NCBI RefSeq assembly: GCF_041381155.1
Contig: NC_091147.1
Span: 37,574,053 to 37,638,052 of the forward strand
From: Argopecten irradians
Lineage: Eukaryota; Mollusca; Bivalvia; Pectinida; Pectinidae
DNA length: 64,000 nt
Direction: 5' to 3'
The position numbers were made by a program, and so were the translations under genes. Below, in pieces: positions 10,960-23,170 of this stretch. Numbering within the stretch: position 1 is the first letter of the stretch; the number at the start of each line of letters is the position of its first letter. A model generated the notes under the pieces. It was not told the origin of the DNA. It worked only from the letters and a program-made list of their open reading frames with translations, and made no database searches.

Positions 10960-13805
10960 TTTTATATCTATGTGCCGAAAAATCTCGCGTATTTACCGAA
11001 ACGACCGCAAGTCTTTTAGGTAATAAAGCAGTACTGGAAGTGGAGATCGCAGATAGGAATCCAGACATTGTATGTGTGACCGAGATATACCCAAAGTCAA
11101 CCCACAGCAGTAATGACAACCAAGCCTAGTTTATAGACAACTTTAGTTAGCTCATTTTGGGGAGACATATGGAAAACGTGGAGTTGTTATATTTGTAAAA
11201 TCATCAATTCCCCATGAAAATGTAAAGATTGACTCAACCTTTGAAGAATTTGTTCTCTGTAAAATCAAACTAAGAAGAGGAGATACTAGTAGGATGTATA
11301 TACAGAAGTCCTAATAGTAACGAGCATATCAATAACAAATTATTAAACCTCATGGAAACCATCTCAAAAGGGAACTTCTCACATATACTTTTGTTTGGAG
11401 ATTTTAACTTTAAAGACATTGACTGGGATGCTAATACATCCTTTGTAGGTGAGCTTCATATCGCCACAAGGTTGTTAGAAGCTAGTCAAGACTGTTTCCT
11501 CACACAACATGTCAAGAAACCAACCAGAATAAGAGAAAATCAAACACCAGTATTGCTGGATCTCATTTTAACCAACGAAGAAGAAATGATAACAGACATC
11601 AAATTTAATCCAGAACTAGGAAAAAGTGAACACCTGTTACTGGAATTCAACTTGATTTGTTACTCAGAAAATTTGGAATCACATACCGAAAAACGCAACT
11701 CCCACAAAGGCGACTATAAAGCAATTAATGAAGAGCTGACTGAACATGTCATCGATGTAAATACAAGTTTGAAAGCAGATGAACATTAGCATAATCGTGT
11801 GGATCTTCTAGCTACCAGTATAAAGAAACACATACCAGTATTCAAGAAACATATCAATGAACACTGCAAACCGTACATAGATCGTGAGGCAACTGATGCT
11901 GTCCGGAAAAAAACCCCATCAGACATGGAAAAAGTATCTTCATTGCAAATCGGATAATAACTACCAACTTTATAAGATCGCCAGAAACAATGCTACAACA
12001 TCACTACGAAGATCACAAAGGGGATATGCATGTTATGTTGCAGATAACATAAAGGAAACTCCCAAACGCTTCTGGAACTATGTAAGATCGAAAACAAAAA
12101 CCAGACCAACGATCACAAGAGTTTTGAAGCCCGATGGTGAATCAACAGAGACTGATGCAGAAACAGCAGCAGTAATGAATTAATTCTTTGTAAGTGTCTT
12201 TGTAGTAGATAAAGTCATAGAACTACCTCCATTTCCCAGCCGACATTTTACACTCCCATTAGAAAACATCGAAATTACAGAAGAAATGGTGTTAAAGGCA
12301 GTTTCGAAACAGAAATCAAGCAAATCACCAGGACCGGACGGAATCCATTCGCAACTGATAGTGGAAACAAAAGACACTCTAGTAAACCCGCTAACCCTCA
12401 TTTTAAAGAAATCAATGGACGAAGGAATAGTACCATCAAAATGGACATCTGCTGTTGTTTGTCCAATCAACAAAAAAGGATCAACCAACCAAAGCCCCCA
12501 ACAACTATCGACCAATTAGCCTATCATCAGTGCCATGTAAAATCCTGCAGAGAATCATCCGTGACAAAATAGTAGAACATATGACCGCCAATCAACTTTT
12601 TTCATCTGATCAACACGGTTTCATGTCTGGTAAATCATGAACAACACAACTCCTGTAGGTTATGGAAAATTGGACACAAACACTGGATAATGGTAGTAAT
12701 GTGGATGTAATATATTTAGACTTCAGCAAAGCCTTGTTTAAAGTGTCACAGAGGCTACTCCTGCATAAACTAGAGGATTACGGTATGAAAGGAAAACTCC
12801 TTATATGTATACGCAAATTCTTATCCAATCTAAACCAAAAAGTGATCATTAATGGAGAAATTTCTACAAGCAGGAAAGTCTTGAGCGGAGTACCACAAGG
12901 GCGTGTCCTCGGACCTATTCTTTTTCCCGATTTACGTCAACGATATCCATGAAATTGTGAACTGTTTGGTTTAACTCTTTGCTGACGACACCAAACTATA
13001 TTAAAAATCAACAATGTACAAGATTGTCAAGAATTCTAACTAAACATTGACAAGATCACAGAATGGACAGACAAATGGCTCATGAAATTAAATAAAGATA
13101 AATGTAAACACATGGAAATAGGTAACCTTCCCATAATCAACCAATACTGTATAAAAGATGGTAGTATAAGGATACCCTTGGAGAAAACAAATACAGAAAA
13201 GGATCTTGGAGTATTAGTTGACAACAAACTGAAGTTCACTAGCCATGTCAACAAATCTGCAGCAAAAGCCAACAGCATATTGGGTACTATTTTCAAAACT
13301 TTTGTGTATCTTGAAAACCAAACTTTTACCACACTCTACAAAACTCTTATCAGACCTCATTTAGAATATTGCTCTGTGATATGGTCTCCATGGTTAAAAA
13401 AAGACATCAAAGCAATAGAAAATGTTCAGAGAAGAGGAACCAAAAGACTAACTAACTTCAAAAACCTTTCATATCCTGACAGTATCAGAGTCTTGGGAAT
13501 TCCTACACTGGAATACAGACGATTAAGGGCAGATATGATGGAAACCTATAAAGTCCTCAATAAAATAGACATTGTCAATAGCGAAAAAATGTTTACCCCA
13601 ACGAGACATGCTAGAACAAGGGGACATGAGAAAAAGCTGTTCAAGAAACCCTTTCGTCTAAACTCATCGAAGTATGTTTTTAGTAACAGAATCATTGAGT
13701 CCTGGAATTCCCTGCCTAGTGATTTGGTCAACGTAGTAAACATTAACACATTTAAACATTAAACACAGACTGAACAATCACTGGAAGAAACAAGTCATGA
13801 AATTT
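10960..13805 (+). mobile_element. CR1/Jockey-type LINE, decayed
   Basis: A non-LTR retrotransposon with the usual order of parts. The APE-like endonuclease starts near 10980 (NARSLLGNKAVLEVEIADRN) and continues at 11352-11789 with GDFNFKDIDWD, LDLILTNEE and a GKSEHLLLEF block, where SEH stands for the usual SDH. The reverse transcriptase follows: SKSPGPDGI near 12315, NYRPISLSSVPCKILQRIIRD near 12502, VIYLDFSKALF near 12705, SGVPQGRVLGPILF near 12885 and LFADDTK near 12975. The connection domain and tail are at 13082-13762 (LKFTSHVNKSAAKANSILG, LIRPHLEYCSVIWSPWLKKD, ESWNSLPSDLV). At least five stops or frame changes break ORF2, and no ORF1 was seen. It cannot be active. The exact clade is uncertain. 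Confidence 0.9.
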
Positions 13806-14100
13806 CAACCATCAACCTAGTGCAACTATCGATATCTTACTAGAAACTAGGAAATACTATTTAATATACATGTACATATGCTAACGTAATCACACGTACA
13901 TGTATAACTTTTAACCATTTATGTATTACCATATATCTATATAAGCCAATCCAATTATTAATAATCCAATGATTTTGGACTGATAAGATACTGATGAGAT
14001 ACTCCCGAAACGCTATAATAGCTAAAACGATATTACACTTTTGACTTTTTTTTTTCTTAGTATGGATCACGGATAGAACGTGAACTACAATTTGCGTTGA
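13806..14100 (+). other. Probable LINE 3' tail with degenerate hammerhead-like motif
   Basis: The stretch after the LINE coding region has no ORF. Near 13992 it holds CTGATGAGATACTCCCGAAAC, which resembles the motif at 2249 but lacks a convincing stem II. Confidence 0.35.
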
Positions 14101-14670
14101 TTCGCTTTATTGTATATAAACTTGATATTTCCCCCATTCAGGTTGTGTCGCGGAACTGTAGTACGAGGTCCAAACTTCAACAAAGTTCATAAAATAGCAC
14201 GTCGGCTGGCCATCATTCATACACAGCTACAATCGTAAGTCTTGTTTGTCATCTAACAAAAAATATCTAAATAGACTTACCACTTCTTAGTGCAACTGTT
14301 TTTGGTACAAACGGAATGTTGTTCATTTTTAAAAAGATGTAAACAGCCCGTGAAGGCTGAGACATCAAATCGAAGTACACTTTCAACGCCATCTTTACAC
14401 TCGGAACTCCTCAGCCGAGGATATCCGAATTCCTTTGGGATACACTAAATGAAGATACAGTAGCCGTGATTAAATTATCGGAATTGACATCTACTAATAT
14501 CCAATATGATCAATGGTTGGTGTATGATGATTTATTTTTAACCTACAGGTACATTCAATTAATTACAACTGTCAAGGCAATGAAGATCATGGTAGTCGTA
14601 ATGAGAGTCATAATAAAAAAGTCATTATTTTTGTTATTTATAGATGGTCTTTCAGGATGATAAGTTCTAT

Positions 14671-16222
14671 GGCAAGCCGTTTGGGTTTTTACCTATTGAA
14701 ATGAAGATATCTGTATTCAAAATAAAGATATTTGTATTTCTACAACTATTAGAGATATCTGTATTTGAATTAGAGAAATCTTTCATTGAATTATAGATAT
14801 CTTTAATTGAATTATAGATATCTTTAATTGAATTAGAGATATCTGTATTTGAATTACAGATATCTCTATTTCTCTAATGAAACATGAAATAGAGATATCT
14901 CTAATTCAAATACAGATATCTCTAATTCAATTAAAGATATCTCTATTTCAAATGCAGTTATCTCTAATTGTTGTAGAAATTCAGATATCTTTTATTTCAA
15001 ATACAGATAACTCTATTAGAATTAAACATATCTTTATTTGACATGAAATAGAGATATCTGTATTTAACTATCAAATAGGAAAAACGACTGCTCCCTTGAC
15101 TCTCCGTTTTGCGCATGACGGAAGAAAAGCAGTAGTGACGCAAAATATGGCGGGGAAAGCAGACGGTGTTACAACGTTTCCGCTTTCAATATGATTCAAT
15201 TGTAGCTGCAACAGTTCGCTGTTTTCCGGAATGCAGTTGCCCTGATGTCCTGTTCTTAAGACATTCCCTCCAAATAGCATTTTTATCGGTTTAATAGACC
15301 TACAGTTATCATACATGCATATGGATTCTTTCATTATCATTGATCAGGTTTAGGGAGAAATCATTATTTTCTTTGTGTTTCAAAATTAATCTTCGTACTG
15401 AGCAAACACGTGTAAATAGCTTTCTCTATTTGAAATAGAGATATCTGTATTTGAAATAGAGATATCTGTATTTGAATTAGAGATATCTGTTTTCAAAATG
15501 AAGACATATCTATATAAACAAAATTAAAGATGCTCCACCGCTGACAAAAGTTATTTTTTCACTATCAAAAATATGAGCAGACGATTTAGTATTTTTCTTC
15601 AGTTAAAAAAGTTACTTACTTTACACCATTACCACCATTGAAAAGTTTGAGCTTCTAATTTTACTTTAAGTTAAAAATATAAAAAATAATTAATTGCATC
15701 CCGAAAAAATCCCATGTCACTATATCCTATATGGAATAAAATACTGATTGCTAATGCAACAAAGCCAAAGGAATTATTTTATTACATTTTTTGTGCTAAT
15801 TATACATATATATATATACGATCAAACACCAATTACTGTTCAAGTGATGAATATCATTTAAATTCTGTCGGCGGTGGAGCATCTTTAAGGATATTTTTAT
15901 TTAAAATAGGGGTATCTTTAATTTAAATAGAAATATCTCTATTTTAAATAAAGATATCTTTAATTGGACAAGATATCTCTATTTAGAATAAAGATATCTC
16001 AATTAAGATTAAAGATGTCTGTAATTCAAATAGAGATATCTGAATTTGAAATAGAGATATCTGTATTTAAATATGACATATCTTAATTCAAATAGAGATA
16101 TCTTTATTTAAATTACAGATTTCTTTAATTAAATAGAGATATCTTCATTTTAAATAGAGATATCTTTAATCAAATAGAGATATCTTCATTTCAATAGGTA
16201 AAAACCCAAACGGCTTGCCATA
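14671..16222. mobile_element. TIR element built of palindromic GATATC minisatellite
   Basis: The outer ~42 bp are perfect inverted copies: TGGCAAGCCGTTTGGGTTTT at 14671 and its complement ending near 16222, bordered by TA. Inside, 14700-15065, 15420-15510 and 15890-16195 hold dozens of ~20-bp units of the form AGAGATATCTnTAATTnAA, each centred on the palindrome GATATC. A unique segment (15066-15420) and a nested TTAA MITE (15524-15888) lie within. No transposase is encoded. Confidence 0.8.
15524..15888 (+). mobile_element. TTAA MITE, copy a
   Basis: The ends are TTAAAGATGCTCCACCGC and GCGGTGGAGCATCTTTAA. The shared ~365-bp core includes TTTAGTATTTTTCTTCAGTT and ACTATATCCTATATGGAAT. It is nested in the palindromic minisatellite element. 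TTAA at both borders suggests a piggyBac or Kolobok type of target. Confidence 0.9.
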
Positions 16223-16358
16223 AAGTACAGTCAGACAGTCATGTATCTGACGATATCAAAATTATTTGCATTTATAGAAAATAATGATGATAGTGTTGAA
16301 CCACATAAAGACCTTGGTGCAATGTACGATTGGAGCACGGCGGGGATTTATTCTCTAT

Positions 16359-16614
16359 CGATACTCCACGGGTTACTATCACTAACGTTTTTTCCACCCC
16401 TGGGCTATCTCATAGTAAAACTGAAGGCAACAAAAGACACAGCTTATAATTTCAGCAGAAATTGGTTCTTTGATTCAAGTGATGGTTCAAAGTCGGGCGT
16501 TGCTTTCTCTGTAATGTTCAAAGAAAGTGTCTGTAGCCTGTGATTGTTAAATGTTTTCTCCAGAGCTGTCTCCAGTTTTACTATGAGATAGTCCAGGGGT
16601 GGATATAAGTCAGT
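16359..16614. mobile_element. MULE-like MITE, copy 2 (diverged)
   Basis: The ends CGATACTCCACGGGTTACTA and the complement of CCACCCCTGGGCTATCTCAT match the family at 10241 and 30166. The core is shorter and diverged. Confidence 0.7.
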
Positions 16615-17118
16615 GATAGTTTTGTATCTATTTAACTTATAACAATAATGATAATAACTGGTTTTGTTTCATGTCGATATCACAGGGATCTGTGAATAGG
16701 TTACAGTTTATATCAATTTGGACCCACCAGAGTGTCCATAGACCATGCATTAAAACCTAAAAACAGAACAGAATTTAAAACTTAATCAAATTAATTAACT
16801 CGTGTATCTTATGTCAACATTTAATATTTGTATAGTCAGTTTTTCCCCTAAGTTTGTTTCGAGAAATGGGACCAGGACACTTTAGTATCTAATAGGTTGT
16901 CTTTATATTTACACTTCGCGAGCTCACTGATAACAAAATTGGTCGATTTACAATAGAACTGATAATGTGATTTTCTGTAAATTTTTGTCTGTATTTCTGG
17001 TCACTAACTAACGAAATTGAAACCGGGAAACAATCCTTACATATCTCGAGCATACGTATATAAACATGATAGATGTAATTACTGTAGTTTTTTAAAAGAT
17101 ACAACTAACGTTTGCGAG
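16615..17118. other. Intergenic, nothing recognised
   Basis: AT-rich unique DNA. No gene, repeat or RNA was recognised. Confidence 0.5.
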
Positions 17119-17127
17119 ACATCTAAA

Positions 17128-17351
17128 TAGGGGCCGCGGTGGCCGAGTGGTTAAGATGTACCGACATATTACCACATGCCCTCCACCTCTGGGTCGCGAG
17201 TTCGAATCCCATGTGGGGCAGTTGCCAGGTCCTGATCGCTGGTCGGTGGTTTTTCTCCGGGTACTCCGGCTTTCCTCCACCAACAAACCTGGCATGTCCT
17301 TAAATGATCCTGGCTGTTAATAGGACGTTAAACTAATCAAACCAAAAAACA
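17128..17351 (+). mobile_element. tRNA-derived SINE, copy 1
   Basis: The head has an A box (GGCCGAGTGGTTAAG near 17141) and a B box (GAGTTCGAATCCC near 17198), as in a tRNA-like pol III promoter. A conserved body follows (TTTTTCTCCGGGTACTCCGG, then CTGGCTGTTAATAGGACGTT). The 9-bp target duplication ACATCTAAA flanks it (17119-17127 and 17352-17360). Confidence 0.92.
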
Positions 17352-17463
17352 ACATCTAAAGTTTGTGGGCGGTTATACAAAGTACAGTACTGTTAAGGTT
17401 TAGACACTGTTTAAACTAGTGATATGTGTATGCCTATATATCACTTCTTAGGTGTAATTGTAC

Positions 17464-17658
17464 TTTTCGATATCCATATTGTGCAAATCGATATCCATAA
17501 TGTACCTTTCGATATCCATATTATACCTTTTGATATTCATGTAATACATTTCAATATCAATATGATACTTTTCGATATCCATATTGTACCTTTCGATATT
17601 CATATTGTACCTTCCGATATTCATTTTGTGCCTTTCGATATCCATATTGTACCTTTCA
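17464..17658 (+). repeat. 21-bp minisatellite
   Basis: About nine units of TTTCGATATCCATATTGTACC lie in tandem. Because 21 is a multiple of three, both strands stay open (FDIHIVP on plus, MDIERYN on minus), so ORFs here are repeat artefacts. The GATATC core recalls the array at 14671-16222. Confidence 0.85.
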
Positions 17659-17850
17659 AAAATCACACAATGAAGAATTTGTTTAAGACTATGTTATAGG
17701 ATAAGTATAATGAAATAGACAATATACAATATAATTGACATCGATACAATGAGCGGTAATGACACAGTGAAGTATGAGTGATGTTGTGATTATTGTCTTC
17801 TCATCGTTAGCAAATTTTACAACTGGAATATTTACATTTTACTGTTGATA

Positions 17851-19160
17851 ATGACGACCATTATACTAGATTCAAGTAATACGTTTGTCGACAGTCCGAC
17901 GGATATCGAAATACCGTTTTTAAAATCTAGTCAATGTGACAGGCCAATGGCAAATGATAACGTCACCCCGTCTATTGTTGACGGGATGTCCGGTGATGGT
18001 CAAACATTAGATTGCAGTTTTATCGCTCTGGACAATATAGCGGTAGGAGGTAAAAAGGCAGATGACAGCCTTACAACTTTGGATGAAATGGCAGATGACA
18101 GCGCTACAACTTTGGACGAAATGACAGGTGACGGCGCTACAACAGTGGACGAAATAGCAGATGACAGCCCTACAACTGTAGACGAAATGGCAGATGACAA
18201 CCCTACAAATGTGAACGAAATGGCAGGTGACAGCCCTACAACTGTGGACGAAATGGCAGGTGACAGCGCTACAACTGTTGACGAAATTGCAGATGACAGC
18301 CCTACAACTGTAGACGAAATGGCAGATTACAACTCTACAACTGTGGACGAAATGGCAGGTGACAACCCTACAACTGTGACGAAATGGCAGGTGACAGCCC
18401 TACAACTGTGGACGAAATGGCAGGTGACAGCGCTACAACTGTTGACGAAATTGCAGATGACAGCCCTACAACTGTAGACGAAATGGCAGATTACAACTCT
18501 ACAACTGTGGACGAAATGGCAGGTGACAACCCTACAACTGTGGACGAAATGGCAGGTGACAGCGCTACAACTGTTGACGAAATGGCAGATGACAGCCCTA
18601 CAACCGTGGACGAAATGGCAGATTACAACTCTACAACTGTGGACGAAATGGAAAATGAAGGCTCTGCAACTGTCGGAGAAATGGCAGATGAAGGCTCTGC
18701 AACTGTCGGAGAAATGGCAGATGAAGGCTCTGCAACTGTCGGAGAAATGGCTGGTAATGAAATGACAGATCTATCAGATGACAGTTCTGCTATTGAGGAC
18801 GAGATTGAACATTTACTTAACGATTTCAGTCAAATTAGGAATCAAAATTCATTGGTAGTTTATCAGGATGAAACGGCAGGTGGCATTCGGCAAACCTCGG
18901 CCGGGTTCGGGAATCGGCCGAGGTTTGTAGAATGGGCAGATAAAATGTCTGAGGACGAGGTTGAAAACTATCATCAATATCCATTAGTAGCTTTCCGTCA
19001 AGATCTCTACAATGGAATACCGGGAGAACTAGATTTCCTTTTTTTGGTTTCATTTTTTTTTTACTTATCTCCTTTTTTTACTTACTTATCTCTTTCTTTT
19101 TCTTACTACTATTTTTGTTTACATGTATCAATCTATCATTTTTCATGGCCTTTCTTCTGA
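17851..19160 (+). CDS. Acidic 11-residue-repeat ORF of unknown function, frameshifted
   Basis: From ATG 17851 a ~65-residue non-repeated N-terminus is followed by about 21 tandem 11-residue units of the type ADDSPTTVDEM (33 bp each, 18052-18760). A non-repeated acidic C-terminal part follows (DDSSAIEDEIEHLLNDFSQI), ending near 19160 after a hydrophobic, poly-T-encoded stretch that may be intron read as protein. One base is missing near 18378, exactly where a five-unit block (165 bp, near 18217-18380) is duplicated. Frame 1 therefore ends at 18477 and the rest continues in another frame from 18384. No known domain is recognised. It could be a real repeat-rich protein, a pseudogene, or a chance ORF in a minisatellite. 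Confidence 0.4.
18052..18760 (+). repeat. 33-bp coding-type minisatellite
   Basis: About 21 units of 33 bp, consensus GACGAAATGGCAGATGACAG plus CCCTACAACTGTG. The 18217-18380 block of five units recurs immediately as a higher-order duplication. Confidence 0.9.
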
Positions 19161-19573
19161 CCATGGCAAACACCCACCACAATCGGCATATGATTAGAAT
19201 TTAATGTGCAAACGAAACTGGCAATGCTTCTTGGAAAGGAACTAAGCCACATTTACTTTGCAATTTATGGTTTAATTGAAGAAAAATATAATAAAAGTTT
19301 CATTTATTACTACATGGACCACATGTTTCTTTTGAAAGATCAATAAAATTGGTTACATATTCTGAAGGATTTGCACTGTTAAATTAAAACACAGATGTGA
19401 AAAGTACTGAAGTGTAAAGATTGCTCCCTTAGCCAACTACTGGCCTTCCCAAAGAACGCGTAAGAGTTAGAAAGAGGTCTTGGAGTCAGTGAGGTTGATA
19501 GCGGGAGTGTACACGGAGAGGGATTAAGGGAGGAAAGTTTTCCCACATATTTGACCGAATTAGTATCTGAGAG

Positions 19574-19574
<1 letters not shown>

Positions 19575-19636
<62 letters not shown>
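19575..19636 (+). repeat. (GA)n microsatellite
   Basis: About 30 GA dinucleotides without interruption. Confidence 0.95.
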
Positions 19637-19638
<2 letters not shown>

Positions 19639-19881
19639 TCGTTTTACATTCCCATTGTTGCCCACATGCATCCCCCAAACCTCCGAACCAATGTTTTTCT
19701 AAACCCGTTTGACCCACTGATCACAAATCACAATGCATAATGTTGACATTGCATTACATTAGATGTGAAAAGGTCAACAAAGCAAACCAATCATGAGAGT
19801 ATTGCGAAGGACAATGGAATATATATGGACTTTTTTACTTTTAAACTTTTATACACGGCATTAGTTAGGCCTCATATTGAA

Positions 19882-20624
19882 TACAGTCGAACTTGGTTGA
19901 TACGAACTCGGATAATACGACAAACCGGCTTAATACGAAGTACTTAGCCGGTCCCGGCCAAATTCCCTCTTTATCTATGTTAAAAAACTCGGATATTCGA
20001 ATTTGGAAAACTCGAAAAACTCGCTTAATACGAAGTGCATGTTTGGTCCGAATGACAAAAATCCTACATAGAATATTCGTATAATACGAAATGAGATTTT
20101 TTGTAAGTAATAGATTGCCGAAAATGCCGATTTAAAAACGAATCTGGCTTAGAATGACACTTAAAAAGCCGCTTTCAACTACGTAAACATGGAGATAACT
20201 GTTAAATATTTAAAATAATTTGTTGTGATTTTTTTATTATTTGGATATATTTCTGTTTTAAAGTTATAACTTTGCGGCCCAGTGGAACCAACCTATATTG
20301 GAATCGATTACCGGTATATTCAATATTGAAATACTGCTCAATCCATGTTCACACAATTTTCCATCGTCTTTTTCCTTGGTTTATATTGAAATCTGAATAA
20401 TTTTGAAAATATTCCGCATTCTCCAAGGACTTCAATATAAGCGGTTTTCACTATACATAAGATTTTGACATCTTCCTATTCTTACGATACGGAACTAGTA
20501 CATGTGTGTATACTTTAAGTGAAGAGATTAACAGTTGACTTGAAAACTCGCTTAATTCGAACACTCGGATAAATCGAAGTTTTTTCATGGTCCCATCGAG
20601 TTCGTATTAACCGAGTTTGCTGTT
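19882..20624. mobile_element. Tigger/pogo-like non-autonomous element
   Basis: The ends CAGTCGAACTTGGTTGATAC and the complement of a CAGCAAACTCGGTTAATACG-type end form terminal inverted repeats. The inner repeats CTCGGATAATACGA and CTCGCTTAATACGAAG recur near both ends. The CAG start next to TA and the TCGAAC...TAATACGA pattern are typical of pogo/Tigger elements. No transposase was seen. Confidence 0.7.
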
Positions 20625-21929
20625 CAAGTATGGTGTCCGTATTTGGAAAATCCTCAGATAAAATAATACATAAACTAAATATAATTTTTCATTTAATTTT
20701 TAATTTAACCAATAAATTAACAAAAACTCAATACTAAATAATTGTAAATTCATCATTATCTATATCACTATTTATAGTAGAGCCGTTTTTTTCTAGGGCC
20801 GTTTTAACTAAGGCCGTTTTGACAATATTCCCCTAGCCCATGGCCTATGTGTATTTTCGTCCTACATTCAAAAAATCTGCTCTGTTTCAAGAAAACCAAG
20901 AGCAAAGATGGAAGGTTTTCTAGAAATCGATTTTCGAAAGCGAAAGTGCAGAAAGATTCCTAGAAAGCCAACATCACTGTGGGTACCCGTACACCGGATA
21001 TTGGTATCGACGAGGCGAGGCCTGTCGCAACAAGGATATGTTTTACAATATTTGCACAATTCTAATGTAATTAATGTATCTGTAACTATTGTCCAGTTCA
21101 AGCTTATTATATATCGCGTCCGTATGCGATCTGTCTACCCCCAGCGTCATATATTTATTGAGGAATAGACAGGAATCCAGGGTCACCTGTAGAGGGGTAC
21201 CGCAATGAAATCGACTGTGAACTATTGTTCGTGATATTGAATAACTAGCTTGTTCCAGGTTACAATTTTTGGGTTGTATAGACGGGTTATGATGGGAAGT
21301 TCATGTTGAGGCCAATTTCGTACTGGCCACGGATGTTTCAACAAGACGACTCAAAATTTAGCTTGTGTACGGGGGCTTGTTAAACTAGTGTACGGGGGCT
21401 TGGTTTATGTGATAAAACTGGTGTACGGAGGCTTGGCATAACTAAAATGACAAACTTAACAATATGTTTAAAACAGATAGCGTCTAGTCGTCCAAAAGAC
21501 AGATGTAAAGTTTTCCTTTGACGTCTACATATGTGTTCGTAGATCTCGTGTAAAGATGCCAATGGAATAGTAGGCCTACCAGACGAAGATGATGAATGTT
21601 GGTTAGTCTGTAGATTTTGTATACAATATCAGTTTGTTTGTTTGCTGGCAATTTTGTTAAATTCTTTAACGGAGGGGATCATTTTGAGGGAGGAATGTAC
21701 TCTTATTAACCATGCAGTGGCGTAGGAAGATGAAACGTAATGGGGGGGCAAAGGTCCTCAATATTTTGTAACACCCCCCCCCCCCCCCGCCGCACCTACA
21801 GGAGGAGATTAATTCAACACACAACCATATATACTTTATATACTTTTTTCATATATCATTAAATATAATCCTTGTACACATTTATAGACAGTGGGGTCGC
21901 TTAAAGGAAATTAACGAAAACTGGCCAAA

Positions 21930-22250
21930 TTAGCGTGTGAGCGCCGAAGTCGCGAGATTTTGGGGTCTGGGGGTCGACCCCGGGAAAATATTACGATTTA
22001 GAATGGCTGAGATGAATTTTACAGTGTATTTTGATGATTTTGCGAGCGCCCGAAAGCGCGAGATTTTTGGTGTTATGGGGGTTCGGGAGTCTTTCCCGGG
22101 AAAAAATATTACGATTTAGAATGGCTAAGATGAGTTTTACAATGCATTTTGATGAATTTGCGAGCGTCCGAAGGCGCGAGATTTTGGAGTTTGGGGGTCC
22201 GGGGGTCTCCCCCGAGAAAAAAAATTACGATTTTAGAATGTTTAACGATG
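21930..22250 (+). repeat. ~125-bp tandem repeat, about 2.5 units
   Basis: Units share GCGCGAGATTTT, a GGGG-rich stretch, TTACGATTTAGAATGGCT and TTTTGATGATTTTGCGAGCG. The array sits inside the CACTGTG element. Confidence 0.75.
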
Positions 22251-22808
22251 TATTTTAATGATATTAAAGCGTTCTTACCATGGTAATTTTTCGATTTAAA
22301 GTAACCTGCATTTAAAAATGATAATTGTGATAATTGTGTCGTCATATCATTGTGCAGCCCTGCTCGATCTGAACATACTGGCTTCACACCATCGGCACAT
22401 TGTTTTGTAACTCAAAATAGTAATGAATTAATTGTCTTGCTAAGACATATAAACAAAGTAATCTTTTAAGAGACATTTTTGAAATACAAATGCAGTACGT
22501 AGAATCCCTTAATGGACATTTTTAGTGTAGTTCATGTGTATTAAATTTACTACTATTAAAGGTTTGAACATTATGTGCTTGAACGTTTTTAGGAAATGCG
22601 CCGCGCAGCGGAAATTTTTTTAGAATGAAGTACGAAAATTGTGCAGGAGGACTCTTTTTTCAATTTCAAATATGCATTTTTAGAACATTTCAGTCGGCGA
22701 AAATGGGGGGGGGGGCAAAAAGACATGTTTGCCCCCCCCGTCCTGGGGAACGGGGGGGGGGGGGGGGGGGGGGGCATAGCCATCAAGAAAGATATCTAAA
22801 GATAATGT

Positions 22809-23170
22809 TTAAAGATGCTCCACCGCTGACAAGTGGTATATTTTCACAATGAAAATCGGGAGCAGACGATTTAGTATTTTTCTTCAGTTATAAAAGTTAC
22901 TTACTTTACACCATTACCACCATTGAAAAGTTTAAGCTTTTAATTTTACTTCAGGTTAAAAATATGAAAAATAATTAATTGTTTCCCGAAAAAAATCCGT
23001 GACACTATATTCTATATGGAATGAAGTACTGATTGCGTATGCACCAAAGGCGAAATAAATTATTTTATATTATTTTTTTGTGTTAATTAGGCATATATAA
23101 ACACGATTAAATACCAGTTATTGTTCAAATGATGAATGTCATTTATGCTCTGTCGGCGGTGGAGCATATA
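22809..23170 (+). mobile_element. TTAA MITE, copy b
   Basis: Same family as 15524. The left end is intact; the right end reads GCGGTGGAGCATATAAA, so the terminal TTAA is lost. It is nested in the CACTGTG element. Confidence 0.88.

Noticed and set aside
13985-14030. CTGATGAG...CCGAAAC as a second hammerhead
   Set aside because: No acceptable stem II between core halves; listed only as a degenerate look-alike.
17130-17215. Possible functional tRNA gene
   Set aside because: The tRNA-like A and B boxes belong to a SINE with a non-tRNA body and target duplications; the cloverleaf is not complete.
18891-18926. Perfect 12-bp-stem hairpin AAACCTCGGCCG/CGGCCGAGGTTT in the repeat ORF
   Set aside because: Real as a structure, but lying inside a possible coding region with no sign of terminator or RNA function.
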